Assembly: GCA_016647705.1 (NCBI GenBank)
Contig: JAENRU010000489.1
Span: 930,001-994,000 of the forward strand
Direction: 5' to 3'
From: Eucommia ulmoides
Taxonomy: Eukaryota; Streptophyta; Magnoliopsida; Garryales; Eucommiaceae
Length of the DNA stretch: 64,000 nt
The translations under genes and the position numbers were made by a program. This document shows positions 46,642 through 58,953 of the stretch, in pieces. The notes beneath the pieces were generated by a model. It was given only the letters and a program-made list of their open reading frames with translations, ran no database searches and had not been told where the DNA came from. Each line of letters starts with the position of its first letter. The stretch's first letter is position 1.

Positions 46642-47310
46642 TAGGGATACCACAAAAAATCGAACCGATGAGTAACCGCAAGAAACCAAACCTAATGGTT
46701 CAATTTTAAAACCAAAAAAATAGTTTGGTTGCGGTTTTTATTTTGAAATTAGCAACCGAAGCGGTTTTAATTTTAGTTTTGGGTTTGAGATAGAAACCAC
46801 AAAATCGAACTACGAAACCGATATTTTAGATATATTTTTATTATATGCATACCCTTATTTTTTTATATGTATTTACAGTTTAACCCTAATATATATATAT
46901 ATATTTTTATTTATTTATTTACATTTTCATCCCTCCTATATATGTGTGTGTAAAAGGACTTAGGGTTTCATTTCTGATTAGTGATTTCAATCGTTCTCTC
47001 ATTCCTTTAATTATGGTAATTGTGGTTTGGTTTTATTTTTTAGAATTTTAATTTTATATTTTAGTTATATTTTTATTTATATATAAAAAAAACAACGGTC
47101 AATAGTTTAGCGGTTGTGGTTTTGTTTTTGGTTTTTATAAAATTAAAAAATCTTAAACGGTTTCTTGGTTTCGCAGTTTTGGTTTCGGTTTTGTATAAAT
47201 TTAAACGGATTGGATTTAAAACTGTTTAAAAAAATCAGCGATTTTGGTTTGATATATTTCTAATGGTTTTAGTTTTGGTTTTATATGAAACCGAACCAGT
47301 GGCATCCCTA
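46642..47310. mobile_element. Nonautonomous hAT element (MITE, 669 bp)
   Basis: It begins TAGGGATACCAC and ends GTGGCATCCCTA, inverted repeats of the common plant hAT type. It is flanked by an 8-bp duplication, ATCAAGGG (46634-46641) and ATCAAAGG (47311-47318), with one mismatch. Internally it is rich in subterminal ACCGAA/TTCGGTT-type motifs (GGTTTCGGTTTTGT). The host reading IVIKGQALADF continues across it, which confirms the boundaries. Confidence 0.9.
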
Positions 47311-49114
47311 ATCAAAGGGCAGGCCTTAGCTGACTTCATATCAGATTTTACTTTTCCCGAGGAAAAAGGCCCGACCTAAGAAAAATTTGCCTCGAATCCC
47401 GACCAACAAACTACTGACGTCTAGACCGCTCATGTTGATGGATCATCAAACCATAACGGCTCAGGGGCCGGGTTGGCAATTTGTACCCCGAAGGTGATAT
47501 CTTATAGTACGAGTTAAGGCTTGACTTCAAAGCAACAAACAATGAAGCTAAGTACGAAGTACTGATCTTCTCCTTGAGGGTCATGAAGGAACTCGAAGCG
47601 ACCAAAGTGGAACTCTACAATAATTCCCTCCTAGTAGCAAATCAAGTCAACGGGGAATGCATAGCTAAGGAAGTAAAAATGATGGCATACCTACGCAAAT
47701 CCAAGATACTCGTGCAAGATAAAAATGATGGTATACCTACGCAAATCCAAGATACTCATGCAAGATTTCTCGAAAGTCGTCATTAAACAAATCCCAAGAG
47801 AAGAGAATAAGTACGCGGACTCATTCGCCAACTTGGCCTCTACTTTCGATGCTAAGAGACAGAGGACCATCTTGGTCGAAAACGTGCCACGACCCAACTT
47901 TGACTAAATTGAGGAGGAAGTCAAAGTAGTAACACGCCAACTTAGGTGGATAGATCCCATCTATAACTACCTCGACAGTGGAGTTCTCTCCAAGCAAAAG
48001 AATGAAGCCAGAAGAGTTCGCTATCAAGCATCTCGGTACGTACTAATACGGGGGGTGTTGTACAAATGATCATTTATGGGTTCATTACTTCCGTGTATAT
48101 ACCAAAGCGAAGGTATCCATGTGCTCCAAGATATCCATGAAGGACTCTGTGGCAAGCACTCCAGGACACGATCCTTAGCAAATAAGGCATTGAGGCAAGG
48201 ATATTTCTGGCCGACGATCAAAGCTGATGCTAAAGAATTGGTGAAAAAATAAATTTCCTGCCACGAACAACTTCCCATAACCAGACCCTAGCTGTTTGCT
48301 CAGTGAGGGGTAGATATCCTTGGTCCATTCCCTATAGTTGCCGTTCAGAAGAAATTTCTAATTATCGCAATCGACTGCTTCACCAAATGGGTCGAGGCAT
48401 TGACCAAAATCACTAACGCCAAAATCAAGGACTTCGCGTAGAAGCACATTGTTTGTCAGTTCGGAGTACTACAAGCCATTATCAGCGACCACGGAATGCA
48501 ATTTTATTGCAATCTATTTGATGACTTCTGTGTGGGATTAGGCATTCATCATTACATGTCTACGTTGGGCCATCTTTAGTCGAGGACCATTCTACACACG
48601 CTGAAGAGTCGGCTAAAAAAATCCAAGACAAGTAGGTATAGGATCATCAATTTCGTGGGCCTATCACATAACTTCTAGGGTGTCCACTGGAGAAACACTG
48701 TTCATCATAACTTTCCACTCAGAGGTAGTGATCTCGATCAAATTAGCCCTACCAACTTGCTGGGTAGCTCACTATGATCCTAAAGAGAACCAATGTGAGC
48801 TTGCACTGAATCTCAACCTAATAGAGGAAAGACAAAAACGAGCTCACATTCGACAGGCAACCTACAAGAGTCAAATGGCTCAATATCACAACAGACATAT
48901 CAAGGCATGATCATTCCAAGAAGGTGACTTAGTCCTACGAAAGGTCACCATTGCTACCCGCGATCGAGTCAAAGGCAAACTAAGCCCAAACTGGGAAGGA
49001 CCGTGTCGAGTCACCAACATGATTGGCCCCAGCACTTACGAGCTCAAAATACTGGAAAGACAACCCCTGAAAAACCCATGGAATGTACAACACTTAAAGA
49101 AATATTATCAGTGA
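47311..49114 (+). pseudogene. Second RNase H and integrase region of the 23-kb element (broken)
   Basis: It resumes at GQALADFISDFTFPEEK, then an RNase H-like domain (HVDGSSNHNGSGAGL, NNEAKYEVLI, IPREENKYADSFANLAS near 47790). The integrase zinc-finger region (HEGLCGKHSRTRSLANKALR, about 48137) and catalytic core (IIAIDCFTKWVEALTKI, about 48360; IISDHGMQF, about 48480) follow, then a C-terminal basic part to about 49114. A 46-bp tandem duplication (47675-47720 repeated at 47721-47766) and many stops and frameshifts disrupt it. Confidence 0.85.
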
Positions 49115-49329
49115 AGAATATGTAAGTTGTTGCATGCTTAACAAAATTCTGCTTCACCTAAGACTACAAATATATTGTGATACACCGACATCTACATCGA
49201 CTACCCTGCCTGATGGGATGGGCAGAAAGGAGATCGCAACCAACAAATTGGGATGCACTCATCCGACCAGACGGCTTTGGTCGCTCAACTTGTCTGGCTC
49301 AACGACGACCTAAAAAACTCTCTTTGTTG
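49115..49329 (+). other. 3' noncoding part of the 23-kb element, left of the foldback
   Basis: No domain recognised. It carries a C/G-balanced stretch (CATCTACATCGACTACCCTG) unlike the AT-rich foldback that follows. Confidence 0.5.
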
Positions 49330-51924
49330 ATTGCACCTCATTTGTGCGATTTTATACCTCTAAACTTAGATTTGTTAATCATTTGAATAGTATAAATTAT
49401 TATAAATAAATTTATTTTAGTTATTTTTGTATGTTTAAAAAAATAGATCAAAACTACATTAAGAAGGGACAAATCGGATTAAAAACGAGTAAATCACGAC
49501 AAATCGAACAAAAAATCAAAGAAACCATAACGAATCGTTTGATCCCTTAACAATATAAAAAAAACATGATTTATTTTATATGGTTTTTTAGGTTTTTGAA
49601 AATAGAACAAAATTGCATTGAGTTGGAATAAATCGGATAAAATACGAGCAAAAACCAGTCAAAAGTCACGATTTATAGCACTAGAATGAAGATCTTTGTC
49701 TACTCTTTTAGTTATAACTAATTTCATAGTTATAATTTTGAGATGAAACAAATTGAATATAAAAGTAGACTCTCTAAGTTTTCCAACGACTGGTCATATA
49801 GAAAAATCAGAGTACGTATGAGAAAAATACAGCCATTCGAAGTTGACTACACCGATCTGCCAAATACTACGTGTGCAATGCGTACGGCGGCTGGTTAAAA
49901 TGACCAGCCCATCCAACTGTTTCCAGCCCATTTTTCAGCAATTTGTCCGCTTGCACCCCTAAATCTTTTGTCCACTTGTCCACTTTCACCTCTCAAACTC
50001 TATCTTGAGTTTTATAAAAAATCTAGGGTGTTAAGAGCCAAGAGATATGTACACATATACATATAATATACTAATTCTTAGATATTTTTAAGATATTTTG
50101 TAAATATTTCTTTTATTTTTATTTTTATTTTTATTGTGGAAAAAATAAAGCTTAGATTTTTTGGGGTATAAAGTGTAAAACGGTATTTTTTAGGATTGTT
50201 TTTAAAAAAACACCACTTTACACAACGATGAGTGGCAAACTTCCTCCAATCAGGTTAAGATTATGGTATTATATTATCGAAATTATGTAATACTATATTT
50301 TTAATTTAATTTTGGATTTGTATTAACAATTGTGTGACGATGAATTGTGTTCTTGGTAATCGCACTGTTATAATTGGATTTATTATCAAAAGAAATTTTG
50401 ATAATAAATTTAATTGCTTCGTTAAATTTAGTACTTGAGGTCTAAGATTAACGGTCACATAATAGTATTCACAGGGATTTATTACTGAACTTGATGGTTT
50501 ATGCCTCGATTTTAATTCACCATAAATTAGATTAATTTATAAATTAAATATTGTCAATAAATCATGCTTGAAGAATAATAAATCCTATTTTTCTGAGCGT
50601 TCTGCCCAAAAGGTTAGGAACGCTTGTTTGCATAAATCCAAGTTAAAGGAAAAAATATGAAAACTACATAATCTTCAAAATATAAAGCCCACAATTCCTA
50701 AACTGGTTCCATATTTTTCTTATACTAAGATTGAGGATGAAACCATGTATAATTAATTGAGTTTTATGTTGTGTTGATTCTAAACAAATTGCAATTCAAC
50801 TTTTACGATTTTTTTTAATTAAATAAATTATTTCATTTTTTATATCATGTATCATTAGGGCTGTGCAAGAAGCCCGAATAACCCGACCCGCCCGCAAAAC
50901 CCGACCGACCCGGCCCTAAATACTCGGGTACATATTTGCAAAAATTCATTTTGGGTAAAACCCGATCCGACCGTCATATGAGACGATTTGGTCGTCGGAT
51001 TCCATCTCCGACGACCCGTTCGCACCCGACCGATCGGTATACACAGTAATTAGGATGGACTCCTATGTCTGAGCAGGCTATGTATGTGTGCTCACTGCTC
51101 AAATCAAATCTCTCTCATTCCTAAACCCTAAGCGTTGATCTCCATCTACCAAGCGCAGACCTAAGCGTCGCTCCCTTCTTAGGTCTGAGTCGCTGAATCG
51201 TCGCTCCCTTCTTAGGTCCGAATCGTTTGAATCGCTGCTCCCTTCTCAAACCAAACCCTTAGGCTGGACCTAAGCGCCGCTCATCTAGGCTCTTGCGACC
51301 CTTCGAAGTTCGAATCCTTTCGAATTGCTTCAAATTCCTTCGACAAATGACAATGGCTATAAAGGTAAGTTCTTCCTCTCGGCCGTCTCTTCTCTCGTGT
51401 TCGATTGAATCAATTCCATTGTTTGATTTGAAGCCAAAGTACAAAACTAAGGTGAGTTCTTCTATTTGTTCAATTTGTTTGTTATGGGGGTTTTTGAACT
51501 TTGAATCAAGCTTTGATTTTGTGATTGTATGATATCAATTCACATGTTTCTGGGTTTTTTTTTCTTTTTTCGGTTTCTATTTTTCGTTTCCGTTTTTGAT
51601 ACATGAGTAACATGATATGATCTTGAATCATGATTATGTTTGATTCATGTGAAGTGTTCTTGTTAATGCTCTATTTAGTGCTCTGATACATAGACGTTTG
51701 CATACAAGATGAACTTGTTAATCATGTGAAGTGCTCTTGTTAATGCTCTATTTCTTGGAACATGATCATAGATTCAGGAATGATTCAGTTCTGCTCCTTG
51801 CATTTATTCTAAAATATGGGAACAGAATAACTACAGTTTCTCATTTGTTCTCATTTTTAAGAGAACAGACACAAACCAAACGCCACCTCTGTAGTTTCTT
51901 CAATTCCAACTGTTGTTTCAGTTA

Positions 51925-52440
51925 GTGTATTTTTGTTCCCATGTTTAGTGCTCTGTTTCTGTTTCTGCTTCTGATTGTTCCCTTGTTTAGTGCTTTGTTT
52001 CTGTTTCTGTTTCTGCTTCTGATTAGTGTTTTTGTTCCAATGTTTATTGTATTTTTGTTCCCATATTTAGTGTATTTTTGTTCCCTTGTTTAGTGTATTT
52101 TTGTTCCCATATTTAGTGCTCTATTTCTGTTTCTGCTTCTACTTCTGATTGTTCCCATGTTTAGTACTCTGTTTCTGTTTCTGTTTCTGCTTCTTATTAG
52201 TGTTTTTATTCCAATGTTTAGTGTATTTTTGTTCCCATATTTAGTGCTCTGTTTCTGTTTCTGCTTCTGATTGTTCCCATGTTTAGCGCTCTGTTTCTAT
52301 TTCTGTTTCTGCTTCTGATTAGTGTTCTTGTTCCCACGTTTAGTGTATTTTTGTTCCCATGTTTAGTGTATTTTTGTTCCCTTGTTTAGTGTATTTTTGT
52401 TCCCTTGTTTAGTGCTTTGTTTCTATTCTTATATATTTAT
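51925..52440. repeat. Tandem repeats upstream of the transposase
   Basis: Many imperfect copies of TTTTTGTTCCCATGTTTAGT and CTGTTTCTGTTTCTGCTTCT alternate over about 500 bp, in larger units of about 90-120 bp. They lie between the likely transcription start (about 51.1 kb) and the transposase coding part, so are probably intron or leader. Confidence 0.8.
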
Positions 52441-52494
52441 GTTTGGTTTAGTGGTTTTATATATTTTTGTTCTCATGTTTAGTGTTATGTTCCT

Positions 52495-54614
52495 GTGAAT
52501 TTGCTTATATGGAATAACCTTCTACACCCTTTGAATGTAATCCTTCAACTCCTGCCCCTGCTCCCCCTACTGAAAAAACCACCATTGCCGAAAAATATGA
52601 AAAAACGTGGTGGAACTAATAAGATTATTTCTGCTGTTTGGAATCATTTTACGAAATTTGAAGATGAGAATGGAAATAAAATGACATCTTGTAAGTACTG
52701 TGGGAAAGTGTATCACGCCGATCCAAAAACTCATGGGACAAGTAATTTAAAGGCTCACATTCGCGTTTGTAGCAAACATCCACATATGGAGTTGGATAAG
52801 AGACAAACTCAGTTAATTACTCAACTTAAAAATATGGACAAAATAGTTTTGTATTAACCAATTTTTTCGTGGATAAAGCTAGAAAAGCGCTAGTGAAAAT
52901 GGTAATTTTGGATGAATTGCCATTTAGATTTGTTGAAAATTATGGATTTAAAAAATTTTGTTATGATTTGCAACCAAAATTTAAAAATATTCCATGTCGT
53001 ACTACGGTTACTAAAGATGTTATGAAGATATATCACGAGGAGAGAAAGAATTTAAAGAAAGTTATGCAGGGTGCTAGCATATGCTTGACCACAGATACTT
53101 GAACTTCAAGATAAAATTTTAATTATATGTGTCTTACGTGTCATTTTATTGATGATGATTGGGTTTTGCATAAAAGAATATTAAGTTTTTGTGTTGTTGA
53201 AGATTATAAGGGGGAAACGATTGGAAAAAAAATTGAGTCATGTTTACGAGAATGGAATATTAATAGTTACTTCACCTTGACAGATGATAATGCGAGTTCT
53301 AATAGTACTACTATTAGATTCTTGCAACGAGTAACTAAAGACTGGATGGGTATAGTCATAGAGCATGAATTTTTACACATGCGTTATTGTGCTCATATTT
53401 TGAATTTGATTATTTGTGATGGATTGAAAGAACTGCACGAGTCAGTACTTAAAGTTCGGGAAGCGGTTAGATATGTTAAGGGTTCTCCAAATAGATTTCA
53501 TGCTTTTAAAAAATGTATTGAACTGCTTAATATTGAATCGAAAAGTCTCTTGTGTCTGGATGTTCCAACTCGTTGGAATTTCACATATAAGATGCTAGAA
53601 GTGCGAAAAAATTGGAAAAAAAATTTGGCAGATTGGAGATTGAGGACAAAAAATATCGGGATCACTTTTTTTATAACGATATTGTTCATGGTGAGAGTGG
53701 TGGAAGTCCACCACGTAGTCTAGACTGGAAAAATGTTCGTTATTTTTGTGAAGTTTTTGAGACTTTTTTATTTGGCTACAAAATAATTTTCGAGTACTTT
53801 GTTTGTTACGTCAAATACGTTTTTTGATGAGGTAGTTATAATTCATAAGAAAATAAATGAGTTGATTCAAAGTGAATATCATTTGCTATCGAAAATGACT
53901 TTTAGTATGAAAGCTAAGTTTGATAAATACTGAGGGACTGGAGATAAGATAAATCTTCTTCTATATGTTGCTGTTGTTTTGAATCCGAGGAAAAATTTAT
54001 CTTATCTTCAGTTTTGTTTTTGCGATATGTATGATGAAGTGAATGCAAATGAGTTAATTGGAAAAGTAAAAGATACTTGGAATCGGTTGTTTGATTGTCA
54101 TGCTTCTTTTGAGTCAACTATTGAGAATGTTTCCGGTGGTAGTACTAGTGGCACTAGTGGAATATCAAAGAAGCCGATCGATGTGGATGTGGATAATCCC
54201 CATAGATTAATTGCTTCTCGTTTTCAAAAAAATTTAGCGGGAAGACAATTTTTGGAGGGTAAAAATGATATAGAAAAATATTTGGCCGAAAATCCCCAAG
54301 GTGCAAGTGATGAGAATTTTGACATCTTAAGTCGGTAGAAAAGTAACACTAGTCGGTTTTCAGTATTATCTCGATTGGCGAGGGATGTGTTGGTTGTACT
54401 GGTTTCTACGATTGCGTCGGAATCGGCATTTAGTACTGGGGGCTGTGTGTTTGATCAATTTCATAGCTCGTTATCTCCATTGATGGTAGAAACTCTTATT
54501 TATTGTCAAAATTGACTTCAAGCTTTTGTGTCGATTTCACTTCGAAAAAGGTTGGATGATATTGAGGAGTTGCAACGAGATTTAAGTAATTTAAATTACA
54601 GTGTTTTTTCATAA
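52495..54614 (+). pseudogene. hAT transposase with BED zinc finger (broken)
   Basis: A BED-type zinc finger is encoded at about 52640-52780 (SAVWNHFTKF, CKYCGKVYH, GTSNLKAHIRVC). The frame shifts near 52857-52869. The next frame (52869-53720) has a hAT N-terminal region (LPFRFVENYGFKKF), stops at 53100 and 53112, and the catalytic region (HFIDDDWVLHKRILSFC, TLTDDNASSN, MRYCAHILNLI). Another frameshift lies near 53620. The C-terminal hATC dimerisation part (LARDVLVVLVSTIASESAFS, about 54380) ends at TAA 54612-54614. A stop occurs near 54336 (DILSR then TAG). The normal product would be about 650-700 aa; this copy cannot make it. Confidence 0.88.
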
Positions 54615-57600
54615 TTTTTTTAATTAGATATTTAATTAGCGTTTTTATGATAAGACTATAAAAACAATATTGATTTTTGTAAGGGATTTAGATTTGGAGA
54701 TATTAAATCATTCGCAAGGCTCATCTAAATCTTCAACTCAGATTATTTATTTAATTGTTTTTTTTTTTGTTTTTTTTTCTCTTCTTTGTATATTATTTTA
54801 ATTATAATTTTTTTTTTGTAGGTAATATCTTGAAGTTCCATTTCTATTCTGCAAAGTGAATGGAAAAAATTGGAAAACGCATCGCTTCAGCCTTCAAGGA
54901 GTTGTAATTTTTTTTTATTATGTTGTAATTTTTTTTGATTAAGTTGTAATTTTTTTTGGATGTATTTTTTGTTAAGTTGTGATTTTTTTTTATTAAAAAT
55001 TGTATCTGTAATATTGGTTTTGGATGTATTTTTTGTTTTTTGTTCTAAGTTGTGATTTATTTATTTTTTTAATGGTTTCCCCTAAATATTGTAAATTTTT
55101 TTTTTTAATTGTTTCAAATAATAATTTATTTATTTTTGAATGGGCCCAGACCTGAACCCGACCACAGCCCGAATCTGCCCAGACACGTCAAACCGCAACC
55201 CATACCATTTGAAGCCCGACCCGGCCTTCAATCCGCATCCTGTACCCGCCCGTACCCAACCTACAACCGATGAACCCGAGAACCCGTCGGTTACTATGCC
55301 AATCGGTCAGGTCTTGGGTTTGAATTTTGTCCACCAGATCTTGTCGGGTCTCGGGTCTGGTTGGCTCGAATTTCGGCCAACCCGACCCGTGCATAGCCTT
55401 ATGTATCATTGATTGTTATGGATTATTTAATGCTTGGATTTTTATTGTAAAATAAGTAATATTTTTTGATCATGTGTTTTCCATTAAATTATATACACAT
55501 AATGCTTAAGAATTATAGTTTTTTAAAGATTCAGAAAAATCGACTTGAGATTTATATCGGGCTTAGTTTCTAAATTCTTAAAAGGATAGTAAGATTGATC
55601 ATCCCACTATCACTCAAAATTTGGAGTCAACAAAGTAATAGAACTAATTAATTATTACATCGGTGGATTCTAAAATCCTAATATTTTTTCATATTTTATC
55701 TAATTAAATTAATTATTTCACTGTTTATTTAGTTTTTTATTTCTTAATTGCAAAACGAAAAATCAATTTCAATTAGATTATAATTAAGTTCACTTGGACG
55801 AATTAAGTATTTTCCCTCTGATAGCAATCCTCTTGCGATCGACCTTACTTCCGTTAATCTTTGTTACATCTGATTCATGCACTTGCGAGTAATAAATTTT
55901 TAAAACAAGACAGAACAAGTTTCAAAATTTATTTTTGTTTTGTGATTTAAGAAATGAAAAATTAGGTAAAATAGTAAAATAAATAATTTAACTAGATAGA
56001 ATATAGAAAAATACTAGAATTTTAGAATTCACCAATGTATAATTAATTAATTCTATTATTGTATTGACTCCAAATTTTAAGCAATAACTTTAAATTCGGA
56101 TCTTACTATCCTCTTAAGAATTTAAAAATTAAGCTCGATGTAAATCTCAAGTTGGTTTTTCTGAATCTTTGAAAAATTGTAATTCTTAAGCATTATGTGT
56201 ATACAATTTAATGAAAAACATATGATCAAAAGATATTACTTATTTTACAATAAAAAATCAAGTATTAAATAATTTATGACAATCAATTATATATAATATA
56301 ACAGATGAAATTATTTATTTAATTAAAAAAAACTGTAAAACTTGAATTGTAATTTGTTTAGAATCAACACAACATAAAACTTAATTAATTATATATGGTT
56401 TCATCCTCAATGTTAGTATATAAAAAAAAAAAAATAGAACCAAGTTAAGAATTATGGGCTTTGTATTTCGAAGATTATGTAGTCTTCATATTTTTTCCTT
56501 TAACTTAGATTTGAGCAAATGAGTGTTCCTAACTTTTTGGGCGGAACGCTCAGAAAAATAGGATTTATCCCTGTGAACACTATTATGTAACCGTTAATCT
56601 TAGACCTTAAGTACTAAATTTAACGAAGCAATTGAATTTATTATCAAAGTTTCTTTTGATAACAAATCCAAATATAACGGTGCGATTACCAAGAATACAA
56701 TTCATCATCACATAATTTATACAAATCCAAAATTAAATTAAAAATATAATATTATATAATTTCAAAAATACAATACCACAATCCTAACCTGATTGGAGGA
56801 AGTTAGTTGTTCATCGTTGTGTAAAGTGTTGATTTCTTAAAAACAATCCTCAAAAACACCGTTTTACACTTTATACTCTTAAAAATCTAAACTTCCTCTT
56901 CTCTACAATAAAAATAAAAATACAAGAAATATTTACAAAATATCTTGGAAATATCTAGGAATTAGTATATTATATACATATGTGTACATATCTCTTGGCT
57001 CTTAACACCCTAGAATATTTATAAAACTCAAGATAGAGTTTGAGGGGTACAAGTGGCCAAGTGGGCAAAAGATCTAGGGGTGCAAGTGGATAAATTGCTA
57101 AAAATTGGGCTAGAAACAGTTGGACGGGCCGGATCCGGGCTGGTCATTTTGACCAGCTGCCGCGCACATTGCACACACAGTATTTGGCAGATTAGTGCAA
57201 TCAACTTCGAATGACTGTATTTTTCTCATACGAACTCCGATTTTACTATATGACCAGTCATTGGAAAACTTATAAAATCTACTTTCATATTCAATTTGTT
57301 TCATCTCAAAATTATAACTGTGAAATTAGTTATAACTAAAAGAGTAGACATATATCTTCATTTGAGTGCTGCAAAGCGCGACTTTTGGCTGATTCTTGCT
57401 TGTTTTCTATCCAACTCAATGCAATTTTATTCTATTTTCAAAAACCTACAAAACCATATAAAATAAATCAATTTTTTATATTGTTAAGGGATCGAACTAT
57501 TTGTTCCGATTTCTTTGATTTTTGTTCGGTTTTTGTTCGGCTTGTCGTAGTTTACTCGCTTTTAATCTGATTTGTCTCATCTTAACGTAGTTTTGATCCA

Positions 57601-57718
57601 TTTTTATAAACATACAAAAATAACTAAAATAATTTTATTTATAATAATTTATATTATTCGAACAATTAACAAATCTAAATTTAGGGGGTATAAAATCACA
57701 TAAATGCGGTGTGATAAC

Positions 57719-58406
57719 TTGTACTTGGGCACACCCGGTACCCTAAGCCTACCCTTGTAAGGGGGCCGGCGAGGAGAAGAGGTCATCCGATTACGAACCC
57801 GTGTTGCAAACCCTATCTACTTTGTTCGATCTTCTACAACGGATTTTCCACGATTTACATGAGTTATTCGACAATTTTTTGTCACATCATACTCACAAGC
57901 TACAGTAGGCTTGGTTGGAAGAAGCAAAGATTAAAGAAGAAGAAAAGCAACAGGGGGCGGGGAAGGTTTGATAAAGTGTCCAGGAGGTCAAGATCCCTTC
58001 TCCGCTACCTCTTTCTTACGTTGGGTAAATTCTACCAATCTACAAATTGAGCCATTCGACTTATGCGACAAATAAAGTGTGAAACCTACAAAACTCTACA
58101 TAAACAAATTGTACATGGCCTATCCAACCATGCAAGGTTTTAACCAAGCAAGCTGGAGTGATCAACCAAGACACTGGGACGAACTCCACTGACCGACCCT
58201 GAAAACCCTAGCAGTGGGCAATATGGAGACAACATGAAAAACCCTCTTAGAATAACTCTTATGTTTAGGTATGACCCGATAAACAGGACAACCCAAACAA
58301 AAACCGAAGGATTATAAGGTTGTCTAACATCACTACAATCTATACAAAAATAGAGAAAAAATTCTACTCTTTCATTTGACTCGTCAAAAGAAAGAGTGGG
58401 CGCCTC
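57719..58406 (+). other. 3' noncoding region of the 23-kb element with polypurine tract
   Basis: GC-richer than the foldback and without recognisable domains. The purine stretch AAAAGAAAGAGTGGG (58386-58400), six bases before the LTR, is the likely polypurine tract. Confidence 0.6.
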
Positions 58407-58953
58407 TAATAATGGGTAATTTTGATAGGTAATTTTGCTAACCATTTACCATCAAAATTATCATTATGACCTAATTTGATCACTAAATTTACCACTATCC
58501 TAAATGGCCTAACCACTAATTAGTGATGGCCTAATTTCACCACCAAATGAGTATTTAATTCCAAAATTAGTCCAAGAAACCCTTATAAATAGGGGTCTCA
58601 TTTTTCACCAAATGATACATCAAGACTTGCCCACAATACACAAGTCCTCCATTTTCGTCCCTACTTGAAGAGAAGTCATGTCTTAATAGCGAAACAGGCA
58701 AGCCGAATTCTCGAGCCTACACTTCTTGTTAGAGGGTAGTAAATTATGTCTCACTATAAATTCAACTTTAAATTCCCTAAAGCGTATTTTTTTCTCTAAA
58801 TAACAGTGACTTACTCTCATACCAGAGGGGCTTCACCGGGAACCCAACATTTGGTGTCTAAGTCTTGTTTTGCAATAACAGGTCAACGAAGCAAACCCGA
58901 CAAAGTTCAACCATATTAACTGTGATCCACCGAACCAGATTTCAACATCATCA
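58407..58953 (+). repeat. 3' LTR of the 23-kb element
   Basis: Matches 35842-36387 end to end (TTACTCTCATACCAGAGGGG, CTTGTTAGAGGGTAGTAAA and CCACTAATTAGTG blocks), ending CATCATCA. Its first bases TAATAATGGG show a TG-to-TA change at the terminus. Confidence 0.88.

Larger units (their letters stand above)
50856..55401 (+). mobile_element. hAT transposon (4546 bp) with 8-bp target duplication
   Basis: The ends are imperfect inverted repeats TAGGGCTGTGCAAG and CGTGCATAGCCTTA. A perfect 8-bp duplication TGTATCAT flanks them (50848-50855, 55402-55409). Subterminal CCCGACCC/GGGTCGGG-type motifs cluster at both ends (50875-51030, 55150-55395), probable transposase binding sites. The foldback's other arm shows the uninterrupted site (near 56290), independently confirming the insertion. 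It encloses one broken transposase gene. Confidence 0.95.
49330..57718. mobile_element. Large foldback element, arms about 1.8 kb, split by a hAT transposon
   Basis: The left arm (49330-50855, continuing at 55402 to about 55780 after the hAT element) is the inverted copy of the right arm (about 55940-57718). Examples: GATTTTATACCTCTAAAC against GTTTAGGGGGTATAAAATC-type sequence at the two ends; CTCTTTTAGTTATAACTAAT at 49705 against 57325; TTCTGAGCGTTCTGCCCAAA at 50600 against 56540; AATGCTTAAGAATTATAG at 55500 against 56185. The loop is about 160 bp (about 55780-55940). Without the hAT insertion the element is about 3.8 kb, nearly all palindrome, with no coding sequence. Outer ends are fuzzy and no target duplication could be fixed, so its class (MULE-like foldback or inverted LTR pair) is undecided. 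Confidence 0.8.
35842..58953 (+). mobile_element. Ty3-type (Tat-like) LTR retrotransposon, 23 kb with nested insertions
   Basis: Two directly repeated LTRs (35842-36387 and 58407-58953, about 546 bp) enclose a gag remnant (36473-37190), RT/RNase H/integrase remnants (45266-46641 and 47311-49114) and a 3' noncoding part (57719-58406). Later insertions are a chromovirus (37605-45265), a hAT MITE (46642-47310) and a foldback element (about 49330-57718) that carries a hAT transposon (50856-55401). Without these the element is only about 6.5 kb, and the core of gag and the protease have been lost. A second RNase H-like region after RT (IKGQALADFISDFT) is typical of the Tat group. Confidence 0.8.

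Noticed and set aside
50848..57718. The hAT element and foldback as a single large transposon
   Set aside because: The 8-bp duplication and the uninterrupted site in the other arm show they are two separate insertions.
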